A stretch of 64,000 bases of DNA, from NCBI GenBank assembly GCA_027450145.1, contig DAIDKH010000010.1:1-64000 (forward strand), given 5' to 3'. The notes under the pieces are model-generated. The model had not been told where the DNA came from, searched no databases, and was given only the letters and a program-made list of their open reading frames with translations. Within the stretch, counting starts at the first letter, position 1; each line of letters opens with the position of its first letter. This document shows, piece by piece, positions 35,500 through 44,799 of this stretch. This stretch comes from Chthonomonadaceae bacterium (GTDB lineage Bacteria > Armatimonadota > Chthonomonadetes > Chthonomonadales > Chthonomonadaceae). Made by a program: the position numbers and the translations under genes.

Positions 35500-35727
35500 A
35501 TGGTAAATAATACTGCCGGTCGATTTGCAATGCTGTTCGCGCTAACGGCAGTGGTGTGCCTTACCACAGGATGTTCGCACAAGGCACAGTTTGGTAGCAA
35601 AAAGCAAGATTGGGCTAAGACACCGCCACCGTCCTGGTACCGCGGCCCCGGCCAACCGGGAGGACCAGCTACTGGCCCGAAAAGCGCACCAACTACCGCT
35701 GCTCCCGCTGCACCCGCAGGCCGATAG
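35500..35727 (+). CDS. Small Pro-rich lipoprotein
   Basis: A 75-aa lipoprotein: basic N-terminus, hydrophobic MLFALTAVVCL, then lipobox LTTGC with the lipidated Cys at residue 25. The mature peptide is Lys- then Pro/Gly/Ala-rich with the distinctive WAKTPPPSWYRGPGQPGG. GGAGG lies 7 bases before the ATG, and the gene starts 10 bp after the pseudopilin stop, so the two are cotranscribed. Function is unknown. The pairing with a DUF1559 pseudopilin is repeated at 44497-45567. Confidence 0.8.
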   Translation: MVNNTAGRFAMLFALTAVVCLTTGCSHKAQFGSKKQDWAKTPPPSWYRGPGQPGGPATGPKSAPTTAAPAAPAGR

Positions 35728-35741
35728 CTAACCGTGTCCCG

Positions 35742-35775
35742 CAGGGGCTGTCCTAAAAACTAAGGGCAGCCCCTG
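35742..35775 (+). terminator. Hairpin after the pseudopilin-lipoprotein pair
   Basis: CAGGGGCTGTCCT (35742-35754) pairs with AGGGCAGCCCCTG (35763-35775) through a 13-bp stem with one G-U pair, 15 bp after the lipoprotein stop. The tail is TTCCTC, a weak U-tract. Confidence 0.75.
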
Positions 35776-35928
35776 TTCCTCATCTCCCGTTTTGTCCACT
35801 ACCTCGACACGCCAGCCTATAGCGGCACAAATGCATTGAGCAGGTAACTCCCCAGATTTGCGACACCCCAGGACAATGTCTCCTAGGGCCGCAGGAAACT
35901 CACGAAATTGAAGGTGTTTGGAGTGGAC

Positions 35929-35958
35929 TTGACTTAAACAAGCTCAATATGACAAAAT
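35929..35958 (+). promoter_or_regulatory. Candidate promoter upstream of the GH2 operon
   Basis: TTGACT (35929-35934), an 18-bp spacer and CAAAAT (35953-35958) stand just before the LacI operator palindrome. A transcript from here would have a leader of about 370 nt before the GH2 start. The -10 is only a 4/6 match. Confidence 0.4.
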
Positions 35959-35961
35959 GCG

Positions 35962-35977
35962 ATGTTATCGATAACAT
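35962..35977 (+). promoter_or_regulatory. LacI operator, perfect 16-bp palindrome (site 1)
   Basis: ATGTTATCGATAACAT is a perfect 8+8 palindrome, identical to the site in front of the minus-strand lacI at 48673-48688. It lies in the 616-bp gap before the GH2 gene. Confidence 0.8.
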
Positions 35978-36100
35978 ATCCTTCAGCCGTGAGTGCGCTC
36001 ACCATTCCTGTTAACTAAATAGTTAGGAACAGAAGACAGAACCCTTGCATCTGTTCATAGCAAATTGCGTCTGCAACGGCAGCGTTAAAGAGGAGCTGTA

Positions 36101-36175
36101 GTGAGTGGAATTTGTAGTGGGCATTCAGCAATTTCAAGTCTAATGGGATGCACTGGCTGCATGGTCAAGGAATAG
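36101..36175 (+). CDS. Possible 24-residue leader peptide
   Basis: A GTG codon with AGGAG 5 bases upstream opens a 24-codon frame ending at TAG 36175. The peptide is Cys/Gly/Ser-rich, with Cys at positions 5, 17 and 20 and the end MGCTGCMVKE. It lies between the LacI operator at 35962 and the GH2 start, in the expected long leader. The good ribosome-binding site is the only support; it could be chance or a regulatory upstream reading frame. Confidence 0.25.
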   Translation: MSGICSGHSAISSLMGCTGCMVKE

Positions 36176-36343
36176 TGCCGCCCCGCGCACACGTTTAAGT
36201 CGGCGAGTTAGCGCTATCTTTCCGATTCTTAAACGACCTATTAGCCATTACCACCAACCTCACGCGATATAGCCGCGCAACTGGCACGTGGTGACTGTAC
36301 TAGCTTGCAATTTGCTTATCTATACCGTAAGGACAATTGAAAC
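36176..36343 (+). other. Remainder of the GH2 leader region
   Basis: Nothing certain is visible in these 168 bp. The GH2 start is preceded by TAAGGA. No second promoter with good boxes was found close to the start. Confidence 0.4.
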
Positions 36344-39300
36344 ATGCAGGTATTAAACCGACGATACGGCGCAACTTTCATCATGCTGAGCATTGTCCTT
36401 GCCACGACTTCGCCGTCGAGCGCGAACCCAGCATTTCCTAAGTCATTCAAGTTGTCCTCAGGCTGGGCGATGCTCGATGCAAATCATGTTAACGCCCAGG
36501 GCAGCGTGGTCTCTACCGTGCGGTACCGGCCAGCGGTTCCGTGGCGCCGTGCCGTGGTACCTGGTACCGTTCTTACCACCTTGGTTGCAAATGGCGTCTA
36601 TCCAGAGCCATTGTATGGCCGCAACAGTCTACCCAGCGTAATTCCAGATACTTTGTGTCGAACCTCCTACTGGTACCGCACGTCTTTCACCATTCCTCAC
36701 GGTTACCTTCACCGACAAATATTTCTCGACTTCGACGGCGTCAACTATAAAGCCAGAGTATGGCTGAATGGGAAGCCATCTGGCACTATCTCCGGCGCTT
36801 TCACTCGCGGGGTTTTCAACATTACTCAGGATGTCGTAACCAAAGGCAAGAATGTGTTGGCAGTAGAGATCCTTCCACCTTTTCAGCCAGGACAACCCAA
36901 AATTCAAACATTGGGCAACGGGTACGGTCCAAACGGAGGCGTACTTGAGGGAAATACCCCAACGTTCTTTGATACGATTGGTTGGGACTGGATGCCAGGG
37001 ATTGCCGATCGCGATATGGGAATTTGGCAAAATGTCTCGGTATATGCCACCGGCCCCGTAGTAATTACACATCCATACGTCACCTCAAAGATTACCTTTG
37101 GCGCCATTAACAACGCAGTGATGACGGTTCAAGCGACATTACGCAACGTAACCGGAAACGTTGAATCTGGCCGATTCACGGGCAAATTGGCTGGCCGTAC
37201 ATTCGCCACGAGTGAAATTTCGCTGCCACCCCATAGCACGCGTACGCTAATGTTTGATGGTAACAGGGTTCCTGCCCTCTCAATACGCTCCCCACACCTA
37301 TGGTGGCCCAACGGTTACGGGCAACACACTATTTATCACCTCCGGTTGGAATTTCTTCAGGGATCGGGAATAAGCGACTTTCGCGTGGTGCCCTTTGGAA
37401 TTCGTTCGATACGATACGGCGTTGAACATGGAACTGGCGCGCTGAAGTTTACGGTTAACAATGTTCCCATTATGATTCGTGGTGGTGACTGGGGAATGGA
37501 TGAGGCCATGAAGCGCAGTCCCCATGCACGCCTCAATGCTGAAATCAAGTTGAACGCCGAAGCCGGCTTTAATATGATTAGAAACTGGTGCGGTCAGACA
37601 ACTCAATCCGAGTTTTACAGGCTCTGCGACAAATATGGAATTCTGGTGTGGAACGACTACTGGTTGGACGATACTGTACACTACGGTATCGCTCGACAAC
37701 AGAAAGTGTTCATTGCAAACGCAAAGGATATGTTGTACCACTACCGCAATCACCCTTGCATTGCTGTATGGTGCGAAAAGAACGAATTCCCCATCGGGCC
37801 TCCGTTTGAAAGGGCATTGCGCGCGGTTACGCAGAGACTAGATCCTAGCCGGTTACTTCAAGCTTGCTCATCGAGCGGCGACGGTGTCGGCGATGGGTAC
37901 TATGGAATTGAACCGGTACGTTTCTACTTTGACAAGCGTAAGGATGTCTTCCATACTGAAATGGGAGCTCCTTCCATCCCCACGCTGCAGGACATCCATC
38001 GCATGATGCCCCAGCAGGACTGGAATACCTTCAACGATGACTGGACGGAGCACGACATGTGCCAGTACAACTACCAGGAGGCGCTCACTTCGCGCTATGG
38101 ACCGATTACTGGTACCCGTGATTTTGTTCGGAAGGCCCAACTTGCGGATTACGAAACCTTTCGTGCGATGTTTGAAGGCACCAATGCCCGGATGTTCGAC
38201 CCGTACACTGGATTAATGATTTGGATGAGTAACCCTGCCCAACCAAGCATGGTATGGCAGATTTATTCTTACTACCTGGAGCCGAATTCGGCCTACTACG
38301 CCGTTAAGCACGCATGCGAGCGAATTCACGTGCAGATGAGTCCATCAGGTGAGGTTCAGATCATAAACAACACCACCCACAATCTGCACTCGCTACAGTT
38401 GGTGGCACAGGTTTACGATCTCAATGGTAGGTTGGCCGGCACACAAACAGCGCAAGTGAACGCCGCCTCATTCACGGCCGCCGGTGTTATGCAGGTCAAT
38501 TGGAAGCCTGATATGTCTCAAGTGACCTTTGTGCGGCTTAGGTTACGAGGAAAATCAGGTGCAGTTTTGTCGCGCAACTTTTATTGGCATAACAGCACAG
38601 CGAAATCCGAAGATTACCGAAGCATGGAGACAATGCCACATGTGCTCGTGAAAGTTCACGGTTCATGCAAAATAATCGGTGAGACAGAATTGATCCAACT
38701 GCGAGTTTCGAACACCAGTAATGCTGTTGCCCTCCTAACTCACCTGCAACTACGGAGCAGTGTCACTAATGCGCGTGTACTTCCTGCTTACTACACCAGC
38801 AACTATTTTTCGCTCGTGCCAGGTGAGTCGCGACAGGTAACAATTAGTGTGGATAAACGGCTGTTAGCTGGCGCTGAACCGCTCATTGTTGTGGATGGTT
38901 GGAACGTAAGCTGTTCAGCTGCACGTTACACCTCATTACGTGTTGCCCCAAGTAGATCGACCGGCTTCGCGCATAGCAGCAATGTCAAGAACATAGATTG
39001 CGGCGTGGGCTGGCTTCCAGGATATACCGCGGACTGCTATTATGAGGGCGGCAACCAGGAGACCTGTGACGAATCAGTTTCCACTCGGAATACACCTCTC
39101 GCTGCGCCCGCGATTTTGTATCGTACCGACCGTCATGGACCATGCGATTACAGGATTCCTGCTATCTCCGGACGTGAGTACACGGTTCTATTGCACTTCG
39201 CGGAAACGTACTACACAGCACCACAGAAACGGGTATTTAATGTCCTGATAAACGGAAAGCCAGTGCTGAAAAATCTAGACATTTTCGCCGCCGCCGGTGG

Positions 39301-39439
39301 CAAAGACAGAGCATTAGTCGAAAAGTTCACCGGCGTGCAGTCGGTCAACGGGATCATAAACATCCGGCTAACCAACGGACCGGTTGATGAACCTACGATT
39401 TGTGGAATCCAGGTTTTACCTAACCAAACCAGCAGATAG
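36344..39439 (+). CDS. GH2 beta-mannosidase-like enzyme with C-terminal malectin-like domain
   Basis: An exported retaining beta-glycosidase, 1031 aa, with signal peptide to about residue 28. The GH2 sandwich (FLDFDGVNYKARVWLNGK) and Ig-like domains precede the barrel, which has RGGDWGMDEAMKR and NMIRNWCGQTTQSEFY. The acid/base Glu481 lies in VWCEKNE, a form seen in beta-mannosidase and exo-glucosaminidase branches. The nucleophile Glu539 lies in HTEMGAPSIP. Two beta domains follow, then a malectin-like module (about 885-1030, NIDCGVGWLPGY ... REYTVLLHFAETYY ... RVFNVLINGK). It starts an operon with the DUF4185-like gene 18 bp downstream. A LacI operator lies about 370 bp upstream. Confidence 0.9.
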   Translation: MQVLNRRYGATFIMLSIVLATTSPSSANPAFPKSFKLSSGWAMLDANHVNAQGSVVSTVRYRPAVPWRRAVVPGTVLTTLVANGVYPEPLYGRNSLPSVIPDTLCRTSYWYRTSFTIPHGYLHRQIFLDFDGVNYKARVWLNGKPSGTISGAFTRGVFNITQDVVTKGKNVLAVEILPPFQPGQPKIQTLGNGYGPNGGVLEGNTPTFFDTIGWDWMPGIADRDMGIWQNVSVYATGPVVITHPYVTSKITFGAINNAVMTVQATLRNVTGNVESGRFTGKLAGRTFATSEISLPPHSTRTLMFDGNRVPALSIRSPHLWWPNGYGQHTIYHLRLEFLQGSGISDFRVVPFGIRSIRYGVEHGTGALKFTVNNVPIMIRGGDWGMDEAMKRSPHARLNAEIKLNAEAGFNMIRNWCGQTTQSEFYRLCDKYGILVWNDYWLDDTVHYGIARQQKVFIANAKDMLYHYRNHPCIAVWCEKNEFPIGPPFERALRAVTQRLDPSRLLQACSSSGDGVGDGYYGIEPVRFYFDKRKDVFHTEMGAPSIPTLQDIHRMMPQQDWNTFNDDWTEHDMCQYNYQEALTSRYGPITGTRDFVRKAQLADYETFRAMFEGTNARMFDPYTGLMIWMSNPAQPSMVWQIYSYYLEPNSAYYAVKHACERIHVQMSPSGEVQIINNTTHNLHSLQLVAQVYDLNGRLAGTQTAQVNAASFTAAGVMQVNWKPDMSQVTFVRLRLRGKSGAVLSRNFYWHNSTAKSEDYRSMETMPHVLVKVHGSCKIIGETELIQLRVSNTSNAVALLTHLQLRSSVTNARVLPAYYTSNYFSLVPGESRQVTISVDKRLLAGAEPLIVVDGWNVSCSAARYTSLRVAPSRSTGFAHSSNVKNIDCGVGWLPGYTADCYYEGGNQETCDESVSTRNTPLAAPAILYRTDRHGPCDYRIPAISGREYTVLLHFAETYYTAPQKRVFNVLINGKPVLKNLDIFAAAGGKDRALVEKFTGVQSVNGIINIRLTNGPVDEPTICGIQVLPNQTSR

Positions 39440-39457
39440 ATTATCGCGAGGATATGC

Positions 39458-41479
39458 ATGTTCACCAAATTCACTACGCTCTCGCTTGGGCAGGTTAAGA
39501 TAATTGCGGCCTTAATATTCGTCAGCAGCATAGTGGTTGCGGGCGCCACTAGGTCTACAGCCTCCCCCGCCCAGTTCTTTAAAATCACGATAGTAGACTC
39601 TACCACCGGGCGCGGCGTGCCACTGGTTGAACTGCGTACGGTAAACCACATTCGATATTACAGCGACAGCAACGGCGTTGTAGCAATTAACGATCCGGAT
39701 CTTATGGGTCATTCTATCTACTTTCATGTAAGTAGTCCTGGGTACATATACCCAAAGGATAGCTTTGGATATCGCGGGCTCGCACTCAAAGTATTGCCTG
39801 GCAAGAGCGTTGCTATAAAGATTAAACGATTGAACATTGCCCAGCGCTTGTACCGTATGACAGGCGGCGGCATCTATCGCGACAGCATCCTCACCGGCCA
39901 GCCTACTCCGTTGAAACATCCCCTTCTGGACGGCAAGGTGATGGGCCAGGATACCGTAGAGGTGACGCCCTACCATGGGAAAATCTACTGGTTTTTCGGT
40001 GATACTCAGCGACCGTCGTATCCTCTAGGGCAATTTGCAACATCAGGGGCAACATCAAGCTTACCAGCGCACGGTGGGTTGGATCCCTCGTTGGGGGTTA
40101 ACCTGATGTACTGGGTAGGATCCGATGGTTTTAGCCGTCCGATGATCAAGATAAATAACCCACCTGGCCCAGTTTGGGTTGGCGGCCTGTTCACCCTGAA
40201 AGTAGACGGTCAAACGCACCTCTTTACCAACTTCGTGGAGGTTCGGCACGACCAATCGATCGCGGAGGACGGCCTAGCAGAATTTGACGATAAGGCGGCT
40301 GTTTTTGTACCAGTGTTTTGGTACCCCGCAGGTGATGGCCTACGCCCCGAGGGCCACCCGTTTGAGGCAATAGACCACGGTAAATTGTATCTCTACTTTG
40401 AACCAACTGTGATGGGCGCGTTCCCGATAGTAAGAGTGCCCGCGGACCTCGCCGACGTCGAGAATCCAAAGAGCTACGAGTCCTATACCTGCCTGCTACC
40501 TGGTACGCGTTACCAGGGCTCTAAAACCAAGTTGCAACGTTCATCGACTGGCGAGCTGATTTGGGGTTGGAAGAAGGATACCATGGCGCTTGGAGAAGAT
40601 CAAGCCAACAAACTCATAGCTGCAGGATTGATGCAAGCAGAGGAGCGCGTAATGTGTCTTCACGATGTTGCTACCAATAGTGAGGTCTTATCACATGGCG
40701 GTTCCGTATTCTGGAATTCCTACCTTCATCGATGGATAATGATTACCACACAGGCGTTTGGTTCGCCGTCGTTTCTGGGTGAGGTGTGGTTCGCGGAAGC
40801 GGATACACCTGTTGGCCCCTGGGCCTATGCCGCAAAAATCGCGACCCATGGCGGTTACACCTTCTACAATCCTACCCAGCTTCCGTTTTTTGACCAAAAG
40901 AATGGAAAGCTAATCTACTTTCAGGGTACCTATACCAACACCTATTCCAATGTCACGGATATCACTCCGCGGTACAACTATAACCAGCTCATGTACAGCC
41001 TGAACCTTGCAGACCCGCGATTGACACTTCCCGTACCCGTCTATTATGTGAGCAACTCACGCGGGCAGATGGAATACGCGCAACGGCCCGAAATGGAACA
41101 GGGTAAATTGTGGAACAGCGTCAAGTCAATTCCATTTTACGCCATGCCTCGCAACAACGTCCCACAGTCACTCATACCAATATACGCAATACGTCAGCAT
41201 ACGCCCACTGGCTTCACCGAGATACTACAAACCAGCAAGCCGACCAAAAACTCGGTGCCTTTGTTCTACGCACTGCCGGCGACATACAAAGCCGGTAGCA
41301 CGACTACTCCGCTTTATGAGTTCACCAGTGTACGAACGGGACGGCGGTGGTATGCTACTGCGGTTGCCCCTGCCAAACAGGGTGTAACCCGTTCTCCAGA
41401 GCCGATCTGTGTGGTATGGAAAAATCCAACTGACTGCTTAGCCCTAAACGGCTACGCGCACGAGGTCAAAATGCCTTAG
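39458..41479 (+). CDS. Secreted DUF4185-like beta-propeller protein, possible glycosidase
   Basis: A 673-aa exported protein with a signal segment around residues 8-30. An Ig/carboxypeptidase-regulatory-like domain follows (ITIVDSTTGRGVPLVELRTVN ... GVVAINDPDLMGHSIYFHVSSPGY). The core (about 140-520) resembles the DUF4185/GH43-type five-blade propeller, with GQDTVEVTPYHGKIYWFFGDTQRPSYPLG and later FYNPTQLPFFDQKNGKLIYFQGTYT. The C-terminal 150 residues contain repeats such as VPLFYALPATYKAGSTTTPLYEFTS, reminiscent of DUF5648-type binding modules. It is coupled to the GH2 gene, 18 bp apart with GAGGAT before the start. Substrate and catalytic residues are not assigned. Confidence 0.75.
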   Translation: MFTKFTTLSLGQVKIIAALIFVSSIVVAGATRSTASPAQFFKITIVDSTTGRGVPLVELRTVNHIRYYSDSNGVVAINDPDLMGHSIYFHVSSPGYIYPKDSFGYRGLALKVLPGKSVAIKIKRLNIAQRLYRMTGGGIYRDSILTGQPTPLKHPLLDGKVMGQDTVEVTPYHGKIYWFFGDTQRPSYPLGQFATSGATSSLPAHGGLDPSLGVNLMYWVGSDGFSRPMIKINNPPGPVWVGGLFTLKVDGQTHLFTNFVEVRHDQSIAEDGLAEFDDKAAVFVPVFWYPAGDGLRPEGHPFEAIDHGKLYLYFEPTVMGAFPIVRVPADLADVENPKSYESYTCLLPGTRYQGSKTKLQRSSTGELIWGWKKDTMALGEDQANKLIAAGLMQAEERVMCLHDVATNSEVLSHGGSVFWNSYLHRWIMITTQAFGSPSFLGEVWFAEADTPVGPWAYAAKIATHGGYTFYNPTQLPFFDQKNGKLIYFQGTYTNTYSNVTDITPRYNYNQLMYSLNLADPRLTLPVPVYYVSNSRGQMEYAQRPEMEQGKLWNSVKSIPFYAMPRNNVPQSLIPIYAIRQHTPTGFTEILQTSKPTKNSVPLFYALPATYKAGSTTTPLYEFTSVRTGRRWYATAVAPAKQGVTRSPEPICVVWKNPTDCLALNGYAHEVKMP

Positions 41480-41634
41480 CGTTTGGTAAATACCACTCTT
41501 GTGGTTGCCGTGGTATTAAGCTAATTCGCTGCTTTTGCAGAATACCTACCGCGACCGCCGCGCTCTTTGCTCAGATATTCCCGTACCTCAACGCTAATCA
41601 ATATACGCAGCATTCTGGATGAGCGGCTTTAAAA

Positions 41635-41669
41635 ACCGCCCATGCACACGAGATGAGTGCAAGGGCGGT
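41635..41669 (-). terminator. Terminator of the minus-strand GH92 operon
   Basis: ACCGCCCATGCAC (41635-41647) pairs with GTGCAAGGGCGGT (41657-41669) with one A-A mismatch. Read on the minus strand the stem is followed by TTTTT. It lies about 40 bp past the GH92 stop. Confidence 0.88.
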
Positions 41670-41707
41670 AGCTAGGAACAGACTACAGCGATCTAGGTAC
41701 CCGTTGT

Positions 41708-44479
41708 TCAAGCCGAGACGGCGCGGATTCTCCATGCAGCAAGATGAGAGGCAGCGTCAGCGCTACCGCCGGACGGTGCCACACTTAGAGTAATATAACC
41801 GTCGTGTGCAGGCAACAAGCGCTTGAACGAGCGAACCTCTCCACCACTGGGTGAAGCAGGACGGAATTCGCGCAGTACCGTTAACCCATTAATCCCAATG
41901 TTCATTGATCCGGCGACTGCAGTACTCGCGAAGTGAAGGTCAAGAGTGTACGCCTCTCCCTCAGGAGGCATGGGGAGTGGTATTCGGTAGGCAAATGTGC
42001 CCTGTCGCACGGAGTCCAAAATACCCTCTGGATTCGGTTTTAGGCTTACGGCATCGCCACCTGTTCCATAGCAGTCCGCCACGTAGGTGGAAAGCTCGGT
42101 ACCACCGCAGTTCACCGCCACTTGCAACGGTATGTCATCCGTTAATGCTGCCGTCGTGCTATACGCAGACAATGAGGGGGGGAGATCTAATTTAGACAGC
42201 CGCCGCTTTTTGGGTCGCTTGGCCATGTCAAACTCGAGGTGACCGCCGTTCACTAGGTCGGCATGGGTAATCCACAGCCTGTTTTGTAAATGGCCATTCA
42301 ACCTCACACTGCGCACATAGGGCGCCTCCTGCGTTGCGTTTGCAGCAGCTATAACGAGCTTTTTGCCGCCATGAAGAGTCAGCTCTGCCTTGGGGAATAA
42401 CGGCGAGGTAAATACATACGAAGGGCGACCCGGGCAGTGGGGAAAAATACCGAGTGCTGCTAGGACATACCATGCAGACATCTCACCGTTATCCTCGTCT
42501 CCAGGAAAACCATCCGGTGAGTAGAGTTCGTTCAACACCCGACGAGACCAGTATTGAAGCCGTGCGGGGCAGCCTGCGGCGATATAGTGTGCCATTACTT
42601 GATGCACTGGCTGATTACCCTGATCGTATTGTCCAAATGGCACGGCGGCCATCTCCGCCATCTCGTGGATTACGCCGCCATATCCTCCTACATGAAAGAC
42701 CGGACGCTGCCAAAATAGGTGATCGAGTTTTCGCACCATCGCCGCTTGTCCGCCTAACAGCGTCATCAATCCGGCAGGATCATGCGGTACCGAGAGCGAC
42801 CACTGCCATGGGCCTCCCTCCGTATAGGCATCGCCCCATGCATACTGATCAAACGGCTCGACAAACGAACCATCTGCATTCTTGGGGCGCATGAAGCCTG
42901 AAACCGGATCATACAGCAAACGGTAGTTTAGAGCGCGTTTAGAAAGAATTTGCTGTTGCTCACGATGTCCAAGCCGCTGCGCAGAAAGGGCTATACAGGC
43001 GTCGTCATACGCGTAATCTAACGTGTTGGAAACCACAGCCCCCGTTTTACCATGAGGAAGGTACCCGTTTGCGAGATAATCTTGAAGGTCCGGACGACCA
43101 TCACCGTGACCATTCTGCGGCACCGAGGCGTCTGCCCAAATCGCCTCGAAGGCGCCTTTATGATCAAATCCCGGAACGTTCTTCATAATGGCGTCGGTTA
43201 TCACTACATCGCTGTGAGTGCCGCCCATGGTTCCATGATATCCAGGATGAGGCCACTGTGGCAGCCACCCACCCTCGTGAAAGGCATTGATAAAGCCCTG
43301 TACCATCTCACCCAAGCGCTCTGGCTGCAAGATAGAGAGCAATGGGTAAAGTGTATGGTAGCCGTCCCACAAGCCGGTGTCGGTGTACATTACACCCTCG
43401 TGGACTTTGCCGTCGAATGGACTGTAGTAAATGGTTCTGCCGTTTGACCCAGGCTCATGAAACATTCTAGGGTAGAGGTTAGTACGATAAAGGCAACTGT
43501 AGAAAGTTCGCAATTGTCGCGATGTACCGCCGGAAATCTTGACTACCCCCAGCGCCTCGTTCCACAATCTACGCGCGCCGGCCCTCACCTCGTCAAAGGT
43601 ATTCGTGCCAAGCTCATGTGCAAGATTGAACTTTGCCTGTTCAGCGCTAATAAAGGAAGTCGCAACTCTGACTACTGCTGTCTGTACAGCACCGAATTCC
43701 GCAACTGCTCCGGTGCCGTCAGCGCTTAGTTCCATCTCCCCCGCAACAGGTGTTCCATCATGAAATACCTGCGCTGACTCAAATGGATGATCACTTACCG
43801 CAGCAAAATAACACGCAGCCGTGTTGGAGCCTGCGTAGCCCATCCTTGAATAGCCAGTAATGGTACGCCTGTCGTTCTCGATTTTTACCTGAGACTGAGT
43901 GTCAAGTATGAAGCGCCCATTCGATCCCTTTGGAAACGTGAAGCGGAAGATGGCGCAGTGCTCGGTCGGCGCCGCTTCTAATCGAACGCCGTCACGGTCG
44001 AAAACTACCGAGAAGTAGTCGGGACCAGCGTGAAAGTTGGTTGGTGCATACGTCGTTTCACGATCCTTGGGAGCCAGTGCCTGCTCGCCAGCCTGAGCCA
44101 TCACCGTGCAGTGCCCATAATCACCCATCCAAGGACTGGGTTGATGGGTCGCACGGACGCCCTGAATCTTGTGTGCCTTAGGGTCGAAGAACCAACCGTC
44201 ACCCGTATTATTCTGTGGCGTCCAGTTCGACATACCGAATGGTGCACTTATCAGTGGGAGCGTATTACCGTGAGAGAATGTCCATACAGAGTCGGTTCCC
44301 TGCATTACATTGACCAGGTCGACGAGATCCCCTTTGTGAGTTTGCTCACTGGCAGCGAGGGCCGGCGATCCTCCGAACTTTTCGATGCCCGACAAACTTA
44401 CGACGCCGAGCAGGCCCTGAACTACTCGACGCCGTGAAATACCATGTCTATGTCTCTCGCTCGGTTTTCGAACACGCAT
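41708..44479 (-). CDS. GH92 alpha-mannosidase, Tat-exported, with C-terminal malectin-like domain
   Basis: A 923-aa exo-alpha-mannosidase. A Tat signal (ISRRRVVQGLLGVVSLSG) heads the protein. GH92 motifs include LVNVMQGTDSVWTFSHGNTLPLISAPFGM, LWDGYHTLYPLLSILQPERLGEMVQGFINAFHEGGWLPQWP, and PGDEDNGEMSAWYVLAALGIF with the catalytic Glu near residue 660. A C-terminal module of about 140 residues (QVAVNCGG ... GEAYTLDLHFASTAVAGSMNIGINGLTVL) is malectin-like, as in the GH2 enzyme of the opposite module. CAGGAG precedes the ATG. It is the last gene of a pilin-lipoprotein-GH92 operon with a LacI-type double operator. Confidence 0.92.
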   Translation of the reverse strand: MRVRKPSERHRHGISRRRVVQGLLGVVSLSGIEKFGGSPALAASEQTHKGDLVDLVNVMQGTDSVWTFSHGNTLPLISAPFGMSNWTPQNNTGDGWFFDPKAHKIQGVRATHQPSPWMGDYGHCTVMAQAGEQALAPKDRETTYAPTNFHAGPDYFSVVFDRDGVRLEAAPTEHCAIFRFTFPKGSNGRFILDTQSQVKIENDRRTITGYSRMGYAGSNTAACYFAAVSDHPFESAQVFHDGTPVAGEMELSADGTGAVAEFGAVQTAVVRVATSFISAEQAKFNLAHELGTNTFDEVRAGARRLWNEALGVVKISGGTSRQLRTFYSCLYRTNLYPRMFHEPGSNGRTIYYSPFDGKVHEGVMYTDTGLWDGYHTLYPLLSILQPERLGEMVQGFINAFHEGGWLPQWPHPGYHGTMGGTHSDVVITDAIMKNVPGFDHKGAFEAIWADASVPQNGHGDGRPDLQDYLANGYLPHGKTGAVVSNTLDYAYDDACIALSAQRLGHREQQQILSKRALNYRLLYDPVSGFMRPKNADGSFVEPFDQYAWGDAYTEGGPWQWSLSVPHDPAGLMTLLGGQAAMVRKLDHLFWQRPVFHVGGYGGVIHEMAEMAAVPFGQYDQGNQPVHQVMAHYIAAGCPARLQYWSRRVLNELYSPDGFPGDEDNGEMSAWYVLAALGIFPHCPGRPSYVFTSPLFPKAELTLHGGKKLVIAAANATQEAPYVRSVRLNGHLQNRLWITHADLVNGGHLEFDMAKRPKKRRLSKLDLPPSLSAYSTTAALTDDIPLQVAVNCGGTELSTYVADCYGTGGDAVSLKPNPEGILDSVRQGTFAYRIPLPMPPEGEAYTLDLHFASTAVAGSMNIGINGLTVLREFRPASPSGGEVRSFKRLLPAHDGYITLSVAPSGGSADAASHLAAWRIRAVSA

Positions 44480-44496
44480 CTATTTACTCCTGCTGT

Positions 44497-44754
44497 TTAT
44501 GGCGCTGCACGTGAATGGTTGACCGGTCCAGCTTTTATTCTAAGGTGCCCTTCAAGCATGTTGATCGTGGCAGCCTTTTGTGCAGGGCTCATCTTCGGAT
44601 TGTTGTACACCGACTGGATAGCCTGCCTCGCTTGTGAGGGTGTTACTGTTGTCGGGTATGAATGGGTCGGCGCGGCGGTGTGCGAGTGACAACCTGCCAA
44701 AAGGCACGCCGCCACTGCGCTTACCGAAATGCTTACGCGGGTCTTGAGAACCAT
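44497..44754 (-). CDS. Small lipoprotein of the GH92 operon
   Basis: An 85-aa lipoprotein with lipobox LLAGC (Cys22). The mature part begins CHSHTAAPTHS and then forms a helical domain of about 45 residues (VTPSQARQAIQSVYNNPKMSPAQKAATINMLEGHLRI). The start has GAGGAG 7-8 bases upstream. The gene lies 45 bp after the pseudopilin stop and ends 17 bp before the GH92 start, so the three are one operon. It occupies the same relative position as the Pro-rich lipoprotein at 35500-35727, but the mature sequences differ. The helical part could bind a partner protein; function unknown. Confidence 0.82.
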   Translation of the reverse strand: MVLKTRVSISVSAVAACLLAGCHSHTAAPTHSYPTTVTPSQARQAIQSVYNNPKMSPAQKAATINMLEGHLRIKAGPVNHSRAAP

Positions 44755-44799
44755 CAGCCTACTCCTCGTCTACTTCGGAACCCATGCTTACCGGCTAGC

